DNA of 44,802 bases from Akkermansia sp. Lineage in GTDB: Bacteria; Verrucomicrobiota; Verrucomicrobiia; Verrucomicrobiales; Akkermansiaceae. Below are positions 33,382 to 42,144 of the stretch, piece after piece. Location of the stretch: the NCBI GenBank assembly GCA_030531305.1, contig JAUNNT010000009.1, positions 1-44,802 on the forward strand, in the 5' to 3' direction. The position numbers were made by a program, and so were the translations under genes. A model generated the notes under the pieces. It was not told the DNA's origin and ran no database searches. It saw only the letters and a list, made by a program, of their open reading frames with translations. Each line of letters begins with the position of its first letter. The first letter of the stretch is position 1.

Positions 33382-33410
33382 ATTTTATTACAATCTCAAG
33401 TGCTTGGCAA
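33382..33410 (-). promoter_or_regulatory. Promoter of lipoprotein-sialate esterase operon
   Basis: TTGCCA (33410-33405), 17-base spacer, TAAAAT (33387-33382), immediately followed by GGAGG. Predicted start 33375, three bases before ATG 33372. Confidence 0.7.
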
Positions 33411-33522
33411 GGTTTGATGAAAGTCATGCCTGCAGGCCGGGCGGTTTCTCCGCTCCATGCCGCCGCAATTTGGGCTTGCTTTTTCGGGCGTTTCGGTATA
33501 CCTTGCCGTGTCGCTTCGGCGG

Positions 33523-33528
33523 TATAAC
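33523..33528 (+). promoter_or_regulatory. Candidate -10 box of purH
   Basis: TATAAC lies 15 bases before the purH ATG, with a predicted leader of about nine bases. No -35 hexamer at standard spacing; TTGCCG at 33504 is too close (13 bases). Confidence 0.35.
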
Positions 33529-33543
33529 CACAGATTCTCTACT

Positions 33544-35100
<1,557 letters not shown>

Positions 35101-35108
35101 CGCTTACC

Positions 35109-35144
35109 GCACCCGGGCGCGCATGCACCATGCCGCCCGGGTGC
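35109..35144 (+). terminator. Hairpin after purH
   Basis: A perfect 11-bp stem (GCACCCGGGCG / CGCCCGGGTGC) with a 14-base loop starts 8 bases after the purH stop. It is followed by CTTGTCTTC, a weak T-tract, so it may be a leaky or Rho-independent-like terminator, or an RNA-stabilising hairpin. Confidence 0.55.
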
Positions 35145-35173
35145 CTTGTCTTCACACCCCACACCACACCGCC

Positions 35174-35914
35174 ATGCATCTCGGAGTCAACATCGACCAC
35201 GTCGCCACGCTGCGCCAGGCGCGCTACGCCACCATGCTCCACCTTCCCAACGCGGAACCCTCCGTGCTGGATGCCGCGCGCGCCGCCATGCTCGGCGGCG
35301 CGGATTCCATCACGCTCCACGTGCGCGAGGACCGCCGCCATATGCAGGACGACGATGCGCGCGCCGTGCGCCGCGAGATTGCCCTGCCGCTCAACCTGGA
35401 GATGGGAGCCACGCCCGCCATGCTGGATTTCGCGCTCTCCCTCAAACCGGATTTCGTCTGCCTCGTGCCGGAACGCAGACAGGAAATCACCACGGAAGGC
35501 GGGCTTGACGTCGCCGCGCGCATGGATGAGTTGAAGCCGCTCGTTGCCGCGCTCATGGGCAACGGCAGCCGCGTGAGTATGTTCATCGATCCCGATGTTG
35601 CGCAGGTGGAGGCCAGCGCCGCCATCGGCGCGCCCATGGTGGAACTGCACACAGGGCGCTTCGCCAACACGCAGGGCGAGGAGCGCGCCGCGGAGACCGC
35701 GCGCCTTGTGGCAGCTGCCACGCGCGCACATGAATTCGGCGTGGAAGTGCATGCCGGACACGGCATCCAAATCGCCAACCTGCAGGACTTGAACAACGTT
35801 CCCTTCCTTACGGAACTCAACATCGGGCACACCATCATTGCGCGCGCCGTCTTCATCGGATTGTCTGCCGCGGTGCGTGAGATGAAGGACGCGGTTTCCG
35901 CGCTGCAATGGTGA
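35174..35914 (+). CDS. pdxJ: Pyridoxine 5'-phosphate synthase PdxJ
   Basis: 246 residues. The enzyme condenses 1-deoxyxylulose 5-phosphate with 3-amino-1-hydroxyacetone phosphate in the DXP-dependent vitamin B6 pathway. Seen: LGVNIDHVATLRQAR at the start, ITLHVREDRRHMQDDD, LNLEMGAT, VCLVPERRQEITTEGGL, VSMFIDP, VELHTGRFAN, VEVHAGHGI and LNIGHTIIARAVFIGL, the complete set of family motifs. Start at 35174 gives the canonical N terminus. It is 73 bases after purH, across a hairpin. Confidence 0.96.
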   Translation: MHLGVNIDHVATLRQARYATMLHLPNAEPSVLDAARAAMLGGADSITLHVREDRRHMQDDDARAVRREIALPLNLEMGATPAMLDFALSLKPDFVCLVPERRQEITTEGGLDVAARMDELKPLVAALMGNGSRVSMFIDPDVAQVEASAAIGAPMVELHTGRFANTQGEERAAETARLVAAATRAHEFGVEVHAGHGIQIANLQDLNNVPFLTELNIGHTIIARAVFIGLSAAVREMKDAVSALQW

Positions 35915-35932
35915 TTCCACGCTTGTCAAGCC

Positions 35933-36000
35933 TTTTTTTTCGTGCGTTTTCCCCGTGAAAACGCACTTTTTTTGCACTTTTTGGCACTTTTTTGCAATTT
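35933..36000 (+). promoter_or_regulatory. Phased T/A-tract region before the HU promoter
   Basis: Runs of T or A are centred near 35936, 35948, 35959, 35970, 35980, 35990 and 35999, at steps of 9-12 bases, which is about one helical turn. The last tract ends five bases before the -35. Phased tracts bend DNA and can act as UP elements, so strong HU transcription is inferred. The first tracts also form the pdxJ terminator. Confidence 0.6.
35942..35973 (+). terminator. Rho-independent terminator after pdxJ
   Basis: A perfect 10-bp stem (GTGCGTTTTC / GAAAACGCAC), a 5-base loop and seven T residues. It is 27 bases after the pdxJ stop. Confidence 0.85.
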
Positions 36001-36005
36001 TCCCC

Positions 36006-36033
36006 TTGAAATGGGGGAATAGCATGCTAATAT
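36006..36033 (+). promoter_or_regulatory. Promoter of HU gene, near-leaderless
   Basis: TTGAAA (36006-36011), 16-base spacer, TAATAT (36028-36033). Predicted start 36040, two bases before the ATG. Confidence 0.75.
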
Positions 36034-36041
36034 GAAGCCCT

Positions 36042-36326
36042 ATGAACAAGACTCAACTCGTTGACCTGATTCAGGCGAAACTGGGCAAGGAAGCAACCAA
36101 GAAGTGCGCCGAGACCGCACTCTCCGCTGTCCTTTGCGCTATCTCCACCGCTGTCAAGAAGGACAAAGTCCAGCTTGTCGGCTTCGGCACGTTCGAGATG
36201 AAGACCCGTGCTGCTCGCACCGGCCGCAATCCCCAGACGGGCAAGCCCATGAAGATAGCCGCCTCCACCACGCTTGCTTTCAAGCCCTCTTCCGTCTTCA
36301 AGAAGAAGGGTGGCAAGAAGAAGTAA
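36042..36326 (+). CDS. hup: HU-family nucleoid protein
   Basis: 94 residues, standard for HU. It begins MNKTQLVDLIQAKLG and has the signature VGFGTFEMKTRAARTGRNPQ (HU form GFGtFev..R.aR.GrNPqTG), the beta-arm with TGKPMKIAA, and FKPSSVFK. The C terminus adds a short lysine tail (KKKGGKKK). It compacts and bends DNA as a dimer. The two cysteines (KKCAE, VLCAIS) in the helical part are unusual for HU. Monocistronic: strong promoter before it and strong terminator after it. Confidence 0.95.
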   Translation: MNKTQLVDLIQAKLGKEATKKCAETALSAVLCAISTAVKKDKVQLVGFGTFEMKTRAARTGRNPQTGKPMKIAASTTLAFKPSSVFKKKGGKKK

Positions 36327-36352
36327 GATTCTTCACAACGAATGTTTCACAA

Positions 36353-36382
36353 GCCGTCCGGTTCACGCCGGGCGGCTTTTTT
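36353..36382 (+). terminator. Rho-independent terminator after HU gene
   Basis: A 9-bp stem (GCCGTCCGG / CCGGGCGGC, one T-G pair), a 6-base loop and six T residues, 26 bases after the stop. Confidence 0.88.
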
Positions 36383-36399
36383 CTCGCCCGAATTTTTTG

Positions 36400-36428
36400 T
36401 TGACAATGGCAGGGTGTTTGATTAGAGT
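36400..36428 (+). promoter_or_regulatory. Promoter of yggL-gltA, near-leaderless
   Basis: Consensus TTGACA (36400-36405), 17-base spacer, TAGAGT (36423-36428). Predicted start 36435, three bases before the ATG. Confidence 0.75.
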
Positions 36429-36437
36429 ACGCGCGTC

Positions 36438-36764
36438 ATGAAAAAGAGACTTCGCAAGAAATACCGCGTGGGAGAGTTCCGTGAGCTCTGCTTCAAGTTT
36501 TCTTTTGAATACAAGGGTGACGTGGAATCCCCGGAGTGCAGGCAGTTCATCCAGGCGTTCGACACCGAGTGCCTGGAGCCCAACGGCCTCGTCTGCGTCG
36601 GCCTTTTCCAGAACACAGGCTGCAACATCACCGTGCATGATGCCGACCCCACGCTGACCACCGAGGCCCAGCGCGCCGCCGTCAAGACCTGGGTGGAGGC
36701 CCGTCCGGAGATCGACCTCAAGGAATTCGGCGAGATCGAGGACGCCTGGTACGGCGATTTGTGA
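36438..36764 (+). CDS. yggL: YggL family (DUF469) 50S ribosome-binding protein
   Basis: 108 residues. The start KKRLRKKYRVGEFRELCF is the family signature (KKRLRKKL.vgEFqElGF). Further matches: FIQAFDTECLEPNGLVCVG and a C-terminal acidic segment ending EIEDAWYGDL. YggL of E. coli is reported to associate with the 50S subunit; its role is not well defined. 22 bases separate it from citrate synthase, so the two genes are probably co-transcribed. Confidence 0.88.
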   Translation: MKKRLRKKYRVGEFRELCFKFSFEYKGDVESPECRQFIQAFDTECLEPNGLVCVGLFQNTGCNITVHDADPTLTTEAQRAAVKTWVEARPEIDLKEFGEIEDAWYGDL

Positions 36765-36786
36765 ACGCTAGCCCGCTGCATGACCG

Positions 36787-37926
36787 ATGAGTGATAAACC
36801 GATAGAGGAACCCGTCTTCAAGAAGGGACTGAAAGGCGTGGTAGCCAACGAGACCGCGCTGACCGATGTGCGCGGCGAAGAGGGCCGCCTGTTGTACTGC
36901 GGCTACGAGATTGAGGATTTGGTGGACCTGTGCAGCTACACGGAAATCATCTACCTGCTCCTCAACAAGCGCCTCCCCAACCGCGAGGAGCTGGAGGGCC
37001 TGCAGCAGCGCCTGCGCCACGACCGCGAGCTGCCGCAGCCCATCCTGGACTTCTTCAAATCCGCCACCAAGACCGCGCGCCCCATGAGCGCGCTGCGCAC
37101 CGCCGTCTCCATGCTCGGCATGTACGACGACCGCACCAAGGACCCCAGCCAGATGAAGGAAATCGGCCTCTCCCTCATTGCCAAGCTGCCCGTGATGGCC
37201 GCGTATTACTACCGCATCTGCCAGGGGCTGGACCTGCCGCCCATCCGCACGGACCTGGGTGAGGCGGAGCACTTCCTCTGGCTGCTCAAGGGCAAGGAGC
37301 CGGACCCCGCTGAGGCCCACATCTTGGACGTGGCCTACATCCTGCATGCAGACCACGGCATGAGCGCGTCCACCTTCGCCTCCCGCGTCACCGCGTCCAC
37401 GCTGTCGGACATGTATTCCTCCATCACCACGGCCATCGGCACGCTGAAGGGCCCGCTGCACGGCGGCGCCAACGAGGCCGTCATCGAGATGCTCACCGAG
37501 ATTGGCGACGAAGACAACGTGGAGGCGTACGTCAACGAGAAGCTGGCCCGCCACGAGAAGATTTTCGGCATGGGCCACCGCGTGTACAAGACGCTGGACC
37601 CCCGCGCGCCGCAGCTGCGCCGCATCGCCATCCGCCTCACCCAGACCATGGGCGAGCCCAAGTGGATCCGCATGAGCGACATGATCGCCAAGATTATGCG
37701 CGCCCGCAAGGGGCTCAACGCGAACGTGGACTTCTACTCCGCCACGGTGTACTACAGCCTTGGCATCCCCACGCGCATGTTCACCACCGTGTTCGCCATC
37801 GCCCGCTGTGCCGGTTGGGTGGCGCAAATCCTGGAGCAGCTGGAGGACAACGCCCTCTTCCGCCCGCTCTCCCGCTACGTCGGCCCGGATGAACCGCTCC
37901 TGGTGCCCGTTTTGGACATGCGCTGA
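36787..37926 (+). CDS. gltA: Citrate synthase (type II-like, Gram-positive/CitZ size class)
   Basis: 379 residues. It condenses oxaloacetate with acetyl-CoA at the entry of the TCA cycle. Catalytic residues are visible: His in LHADHGMSAST, His in LKGPLHGGANE, Asp in NANVDFYSATVYY. The oxaloacetate-binding GHRVYKTLDPRAP is present. The chain begins directly at the core (PVFKKGLKGVVANETALTDVRGEEG) without the N-terminal beta domain of E. coli GltA and is of the shorter dimeric class, which lacks NADH control. A 2-methylcitrate synthase activity cannot be excluded by sequence. Convergent with the minus-strand membrane gene, 10 bases away. Confidence 0.93.
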   Translation: MSDKPIEEPVFKKGLKGVVANETALTDVRGEEGRLLYCGYEIEDLVDLCSYTEIIYLLLNKRLPNREELEGLQQRLRHDRELPQPILDFFKSATKTARPMSALRTAVSMLGMYDDRTKDPSQMKEIGLSLIAKLPVMAAYYYRICQGLDLPPIRTDLGEAEHFLWLLKGKEPDPAEAHILDVAYILHADHGMSASTFASRVTASTLSDMYSSITTAIGTLKGPLHGGANEAVIEMLTEIGDEDNVEAYVNEKLARHEKIFGMGHRVYKTLDPRAPQLRRIAIRLTQTMGEPKWIRMSDMIAKIMRARKGLNANVDFYSATVYYSLGIPTRMFTTVFAIARCAGWVAQILEQLEDNALFRPLSRYVGPDEPLLVPVLDMR

Positions 37927-37936
37927 TGCGCGGGAT

Positions 37937-38875
37937 TTAGGTCATGGATGTCAGCGCGGCGGCAATGTCGCGCAGCAGGTCCCATATGCTCTGCGCGCAC
38001 GCCAGCAGGTCCTTGGCGTAGCCGCGGAAGGTGATGACGTGGAAGACGCGCAGGATGACCAGCAGGATGCCGATGTTCATCAGCAGGATGATTTGCGTGG
38101 AGAGCAGGGCTCCCTTCTCTAGCAGATCGGGCTGCTCGCGCGGCATGATGCGCAGCGTCCAGTACACGTGGAAGCACCACCAGAAGCCGAACCCGGCGTA
38201 GAACCACGCCGTGTATTCCTCAAAGGGCGCCACGTAGTTGATGCACCAGAGCACGCCCATCCAAAGGAGCATCCACAGCGGCACAAAGTACGGGGAGAGG
38301 GCGATGAACATGTTGTCGCTCTCCGTCTCCACGTAGCCGCCCTCCGTGTCGATCTTGAAATCCCTCACCGTGCCGCCGCTCAGGAAGATGGCGATGGCGT
38401 GCGTTAACTCGTGCCCGAGCACGTACGTGTACATCAGCAGCGGCTCCAGCAGCCGCATGATGGTGAGGGATATGAACACCAGCACGCCCACCAAGGTGAA
38501 CCACACGGGGTCGCTCAGCCAGAAGCCCCACCGCCCCAGCGCCGGCGCCGCGTGGTACAGCTGCATGATGAGCGCGAACACCATCACCACGGAGAGCGGC
38601 AGCAGCACGCACAGCGCCACCAGCACGCGCCAGAAGCGCGTCCATCCGCTCGGCAGGCTCAGCCGCGCCTCCTCCGCGCACTGGTCCTGCAGGATGAGCT
38701 GGTGCAGCGTGGTGCGCGGCCCGGACTGCAGCTGGGCCATGCGGTTCTGCATGCGGCGGCGCAGGCGCATGGAGGGGTTGAGGATGTGCTCCGCTTCCGC
38801 CGGCTTTTCCACGGGCAGCCGCCAGGAGCCGAATTCCGGTTCCTGCTGGCGCGGTTTCTGTCGGCGTGCTGCCAT
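37937..38875 (-). CDS. Membrane protein with HExxH motif (M50-like)
   Basis: 312 residues. A cytosolic N terminus of about 80 residues rich in Arg/Gln, then six or so membrane helices. The zinc-type motif GHELTHAIAIFLSGG lies inside the third helix region (about residues 158-172), as in M50 site-2 and SpoIVFB-like proteases, followed by the juxtamembrane VRDFKIDTEGGYVETESDN, which resembles the strand after the active helix. A second motif with a catalytic Asp (NxxPxxxxDG) was not found, so it may lack activity. 9 bases after recJ, same operon. Role unknown. Confidence 0.7.
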   Translation of the reverse strand: MAARRQKPRQQEPEFGSWRLPVEKPAEAEHILNPSMRLRRRMQNRMAQLQSGPRTTLHQLILQDQCAEEARLSLPSGWTRFWRVLVALCVLLPLSVVMVFALIMQLYHAAPALGRWGFWLSDPVWFTLVGVLVFISLTIMRLLEPLLMYTYVLGHELTHAIAIFLSGGTVRDFKIDTEGGYVETESDNMFIALSPYFVPLWMLLWMGVLWCINYVAPFEEYTAWFYAGFGFWWCFHVYWTLRIMPREQPDLLEKGALLSTQIILLMNIGILLVILRVFHVITFRGYAKDLLACAQSIWDLLRDIAAALTSMT

Positions 38876-38884
38876 GGGAAAAAA

Positions 38885-40588
38885 CTATTGCGCGGGGCGG
38901 ATGTCCTGGATGGAGATGGAAAGCGATTCCCGCCCGTTCCAGATGTTGCGGTCGATGGTGAAGGCGATGTCCCACGGCGGGTCCGGCAGCGTCACCTCGC
39001 CGCCGCCGAAGTACATGGCGTAGCGCTCGCAGAGCCCCTGGCGCAGGCTGAGGCGCAGATGGTTGCCCCGCAGGTGGTACGGCGGCGCGGTGGGCATCAC
39101 CCCGCGGCTCATGAACACAGGCTGCGGGTTGGAGTTGCCGAAGGGTTCCAACAGTTCGTAGCTGTCCAGCAAGTCCAGCGTGAGCTCTTGGAAATCAACC
39201 TCTGCATCCACGTGCAGGGTGGGCAGGCTCGGCTCCGCGGGCGTGCAGTCCCGCGCAAAGGCGTCGAACTTCTCCCGGAACGCGTCTATCTGGTCCTCGT
39301 TGATGACCAGCCCGGCGGCCATCTCGTGCCCGCCGCCGGAGACGATGGTATCTGCGCAGTGCTGCAGCGCCTGCACCAGGGAGATGTCCGGCACGGAGCG
39401 CCCGGAGCCCTTGCCCACCCCGTTCTCGTCCAGCGAGATGACGATGGCGGGCTTGTTGAAGCGTCGCATCAGCATGGAGGCCACAATGCCCACCACGCCG
39501 GGATGCCACTCGCGCGAGCCCAGCACAATCACCCGGCAGTCCGGCTGGTGCGTGAGCGGCAGCATCTCCAGCGCCTGGTTGCGTATCTGCTCCTCCGTGT
39601 CCTGGCGGTAGCGGTTCAGGTTGTCCAGCCGCCGCGCCAGGCGGTCCGCCTTCTCGGGGTCCTGCTCCAGCAGGAGCTCCAGCGCGGCCATGGGGCTGTC
39701 CATGCGGCCGGCGGCGTTGATGCGCGGCCCCACGCGGAAGGAGACCTGCGATGCGGAAAGGCGTTCCTTGAGCCCGGCAATGCGGGTGAGGGCCTGCAGC
39801 CCCACGTTGCTGCCGCGCTCCATCACCTGCAGCCCGTAGCGCGTGATGAGGCGGTTCTCCCCCACCAGCGGAACAATGTCCGCCACCGTGGCCACCGCCA
39901 CCAGGTCCATGTACCGCCGCAGGTCGAAATCCATCAGCCGCCGCCGCTTCAGCAGCGCATGCGCCAGCTTGAACACCACGCCCGCGCTGCACAGGTACGT
40001 CAGCGGGCTGTCCTCCTCCATCTTGGCGTTCACCACGGCCACGGCCGGCGGGCGCCCGTGCGCGCTGCTCTCGTGGTGGTCCAGGATGATGACGTCAATC
40101 CCCCGCGCCTGCAGGGCGGCCACCTCCTCCACGGAGGAAGTGCCGCAGTCCACGGTGATGAGCAGGGCGGGCTTGCAGCCGCATTGCTCCAGCGCGTGCT
40201 CGATTCCCTCCTCGCTCAACCCGTAGCCCTCCTTGGTGCGCACCGGGATGAAGTAGCTCGCCGCTATCCCGTACGCCCGCAGCATGGTGTAGAGCAGCGT
40301 CACGGAGCTCACGCCGTCCACGTCGTAGTCGCCGTAGATGCACACGTGCTCCCCGTTGTCTGCCGCGCGGAAGATGCGCTCAACGGCGGCATCCATCTCC
40401 CGCATCGCGAAAGGGTCGCCCAAGTCGGCCAGTTTCGGCCTGATGAATCGCTGGGCCTGCTCCGGGCCGGATACACCCCTCTGGGACAGCAACCGCCGCA
40501 CCAGCGGCGGCAGCGTGCCGTTCAGCTCTTCTCCAAAGTCGGCGTTTCCGTCCGTTGGGGCTAGCTCCCAACTGAACTTCGTACTCAT
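38885..40588 (-). CDS. recJ: Single-stranded-DNA-specific exonuclease RecJ
   Basis: 567 residues, full length. 5'-3' exonuclease on single-stranded DNA in mismatch and recombination repair. DHH-family motifs in order: YGDYDVDGVSS near residue 90, TVDCGTSS, ILDHHESS (the DHH itself), VATVADIVPLVGENR, the DHHA1 motif SGGGHEMAAGL, and the C-terminal OB-fold region FGNSNPQPVF. The start at 40588 is set by the promoter; a longer frame to 40801 reads into the palindromic repeat and is rejected. Followed by the HExxH membrane gene. Confidence 0.95.
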   Translation of the reverse strand: MSTKFSWELAPTDGNADFGEELNGTLPPLVRRLLSQRGVSGPEQAQRFIRPKLADLGDPFAMREMDAAVERIFRAADNGEHVCIYGDYDVDGVSSVTLLYTMLRAYGIAASYFIPVRTKEGYGLSEEGIEHALEQCGCKPALLITVDCGTSSVEEVAALQARGIDVIILDHHESSAHGRPPAVAVVNAKMEEDSPLTYLCSAGVVFKLAHALLKRRRLMDFDLRRYMDLVAVATVADIVPLVGENRLITRYGLQVMERGSNVGLQALTRIAGLKERLSASQVSFRVGPRINAAGRMDSPMAALELLLEQDPEKADRLARRLDNLNRYRQDTEEQIRNQALEMLPLTHQPDCRVIVLGSREWHPGVVGIVASMLMRRFNKPAIVISLDENGVGKGSGRSVPDISLVQALQHCADTIVSGGGHEMAAGLVINEDQIDAFREKFDAFARDCTPAEPSLPTLHVDAEVDFQELTLDLLDSYELLEPFGNSNPQPVFMSRGVMPTAPPYHLRGNHLRLSLRQGLCERYAMYFGGGEVTLPDPPWDIAFTIDRNIWNGRESLSISIQDIRPAQ

Positions 40589-40595
40589 GGCGCGG

Positions 40596-40624
40596 AGTCT
40601 ACCACCCCCGCGCGCGCGAGTCAA
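40596..40624 (-). promoter_or_regulatory. Promoter of recJ, leaderless
   Basis: TTGACT (40624-40619), 17-base spacer, TAGACT (40601-40596). Predicted start 40589, directly before the ATG. Confidence 0.75.
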
Positions 40625-40650
40625 GGATATATGGTGTCCGCCGGGGCTGT

Positions 40651-41140
40651 CGCACATGTGTCCCAAAGGTTTTTTGCAAGGCGTGGTAGGTATGCAATGA
40701 TTGGTGGCAACGAGCGTGATTAGTAGGCATGCGTTGGCGCTAATCCACCCTGCCATACGGCAGGGTTCTGTGCCGAGACGTATCAACGTGGTTACCCCCA
40801 AGGCTCCCGCCTTGGGCTAAATTTGAGTTCGCCATTGAAATGGCTCCAAGTTAGCCGCGCCGTCGGTGCGGTGAATGACAAGTTTCATCTGGCATCCTGC
40901 CAGATGAAACATTTCGCCTCGCGCCATCAGGCGCGCTATAATGGAGCCACCCTGGTGGCGAACTCAAATTTAGCCCCACGCGGGAGCGTGGGGGGTGTCC
41001 CCCTTCGCATTTCCATAAACGGAACCCCGCCTTGCGCGGGGTGGATTAGCGCCAACGCATGCATCTCTCATGCGTTCGTCCGCGCAAATTATTTCACACC
41101 AATCACGCCTTTTCCCAAACATCATTAGGACACATGTGCG
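40651..41140. repeat. 490-bp symmetric palindromic element (MITE- or REP-composite-like)
   Basis: The gap between recJ and the DUF4105 gene has no gene and is almost wholly this element. Its ends are a perfect 13-bp inverted repeat (CGCACATGTGTCC at 40651-40663 and 41128-41140). Moving inward, inverted pairs recur at matched distance: 24 bp at 40727-40750/41039-41062, 21 bp at 40814-40834/40956-40976 (GGGCTAAATTTGAGTTCGCCA), and TGGCTCC at 40841-40847/40943-40949. At the centre is a 12-bp stem hairpin (40882-40910). Local hairpins (CCCAAGG/CCTTGGG, CCACGC/GCGTGG, CCCCGC/GCGGGG) sit on each arm. The loops of the arms differ while stems compensate. No target duplication was seen. It has no transposase. 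Likely nonautonomous mobile or REP-like DNA; the class is inference. Confidence 0.85.
40882..40910. repeat. Central hairpin of the palindromic element
   Basis: A perfect 12-bp stem (GTTTCATCTGGC / GCCAGATGAAAC) with the loop ATCCT, centred at 40896. This is also the midpoint of the whole element. Confidence 0.85.
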
Positions 41141-41160
41141 CGCTTCACCTCGCTTGTTGC

Positions 41161-42138
41161 TCAATCCTCTCCAACCAGCCGTTGGCGGAGGTTTTGGGAG
41201 TAGTTTTGGAGCGGGATGTCATACCCGACCTTGGCGCGTTCGCGGAGGGCGGGCAGGGTTTCGTTCTCCCTGTGGTGCAGGAAGCCGTGGTTGTAGAAGA
41301 CTTCTGCAATGGCGCTGTTGTAGACGGGCAGGAGGATGCTGCGCTTGGGGAGGTCCGGCACGGCGCGGTGGAGCATGGCCACATACGGTGCGGAGCAGTT
41401 GGCGGTGACGGTGTTGTAGTGGGCGCCGTTCTCGTTGGCATCGGTTGCAAACTCCAGCATGCCGAGCAGGATGGCCAGGGCCTGCTGCGGTGTGGCGTCC
41501 AGTGGGTAGAGGTACAGGTCCTCGTGGCGGTAGTTGGTGCGCAGGGCGAAGATGTCCTCCTCGGTTCCGATGAGGTAGGCGAGGCCGTAGCGCTTGTACA
41601 GGCCGCCGAGGGCGGTCTGCTCCTCGCCCTCCGGCACGCGGGTCTCCACGGAGAAGACGATGTGGCGGCCGTCCGCGAAGGCGAAGCTCATCATGGTGTG
41701 GCAGATGGCCTCGTGGCCGTCCCAGCGGCATTCCGCGAAATCCGCGCCCACTAGGGTGGAGAGGTCGTAGGTCTGCGTGGTGTAGCGGGGCTCGTAGTCG
41801 TCCACCGTGGTGTAGCGGAAGTCGCGTAGGTCTTGGATGGTGAGGATGTTGCCGTCCAGCGTGCAGTGGGGCGTGCGCGCCCAGGGGGGTTGCCACGGGC
41901 CGCGCGGGTTGGGCAGCAACAGGTAGGCGCACGCGCACACCAGGAAGCAGCCCCAGAGCCACCCGCGCGCGCTGCGCGCCCTGCCGCTGCGCCACAGCCA
42001 CACCGCCACCGCCGCCAGCACCGCCACGGGGATGATGCACACGGGCTGGTAGACGAGCAGACCCAGCGACCACAGCAGGACGATGGCGAGGAGGACATCC
42101 TCCAGGAATTGGGCGGTGATGGAGAGGATGCGGAGCAT
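41161..42138 (-). CDS. Membrane protein, DUF4105-like
   Basis: 325 residues. Three hydrophobic segments in the first 85 residues (LLAIVLLWSLGLLVYQPVC, IPVAVLAAVAVWLW, LWGCFLVCACAYLLL) precede a large extracytoplasmic domain. The domain holds ISFAFADGRHIVFSVETR-like MSFAFADGRHIVFSVETR, NYRHEDLYLYPL and HYNTVTANCSAPYVAML. This is the pattern of DUF4105 (substrate-like 'tT.NCtt.v' Asn-Cys near the end, 'vSfef.dg..i.vSvEtRre'). A papain-like role for the Cys is plausible but untested. It begins 6 bases after batD-E and may be on that transcript. The GTG/ATG start at 42138 gives MLRILSITAQF. Confidence 0.7.
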   Translation of the reverse strand: MLRILSITAQFLEDVLLAIVLLWSLGLLVYQPVCIIPVAVLAAVAVWLWRSGRARSARGWLWGCFLVCACAYLLLPNPRGPWQPPWARTPHCTLDGNILTIQDLRDFRYTTVDDYEPRYTTQTYDLSTLVGADFAECRWDGHEAICHTMMSFAFADGRHIVFSVETRVPEGEEQTALGGLYKRYGLAYLIGTEEDIFALRTNYRHEDLYLYPLDATPQQALAILLGMLEFATDANENGAHYNTVTANCSAPYVAMLHRAVPDLPKRSILLPVYNSAIAEVFYNHGFLHHRENETLPALRERAKVGYDIPLQNYSQNLRQRLVGED

Positions 42139-42144
42139 GCCGGG

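Noticed and set aside
40589..40801. N-terminal extension of RecJ
   Set aside because: It would read through the recJ promoter and the palindrome arm; the start at 40588 fits the family and promoter.
40823..41128. A 101-codon frame within the intergenic region
   Set aside because: It lies inside the palindromic element, and its mirror image appears as an extension of the recJ frame, so both come from the repeat.
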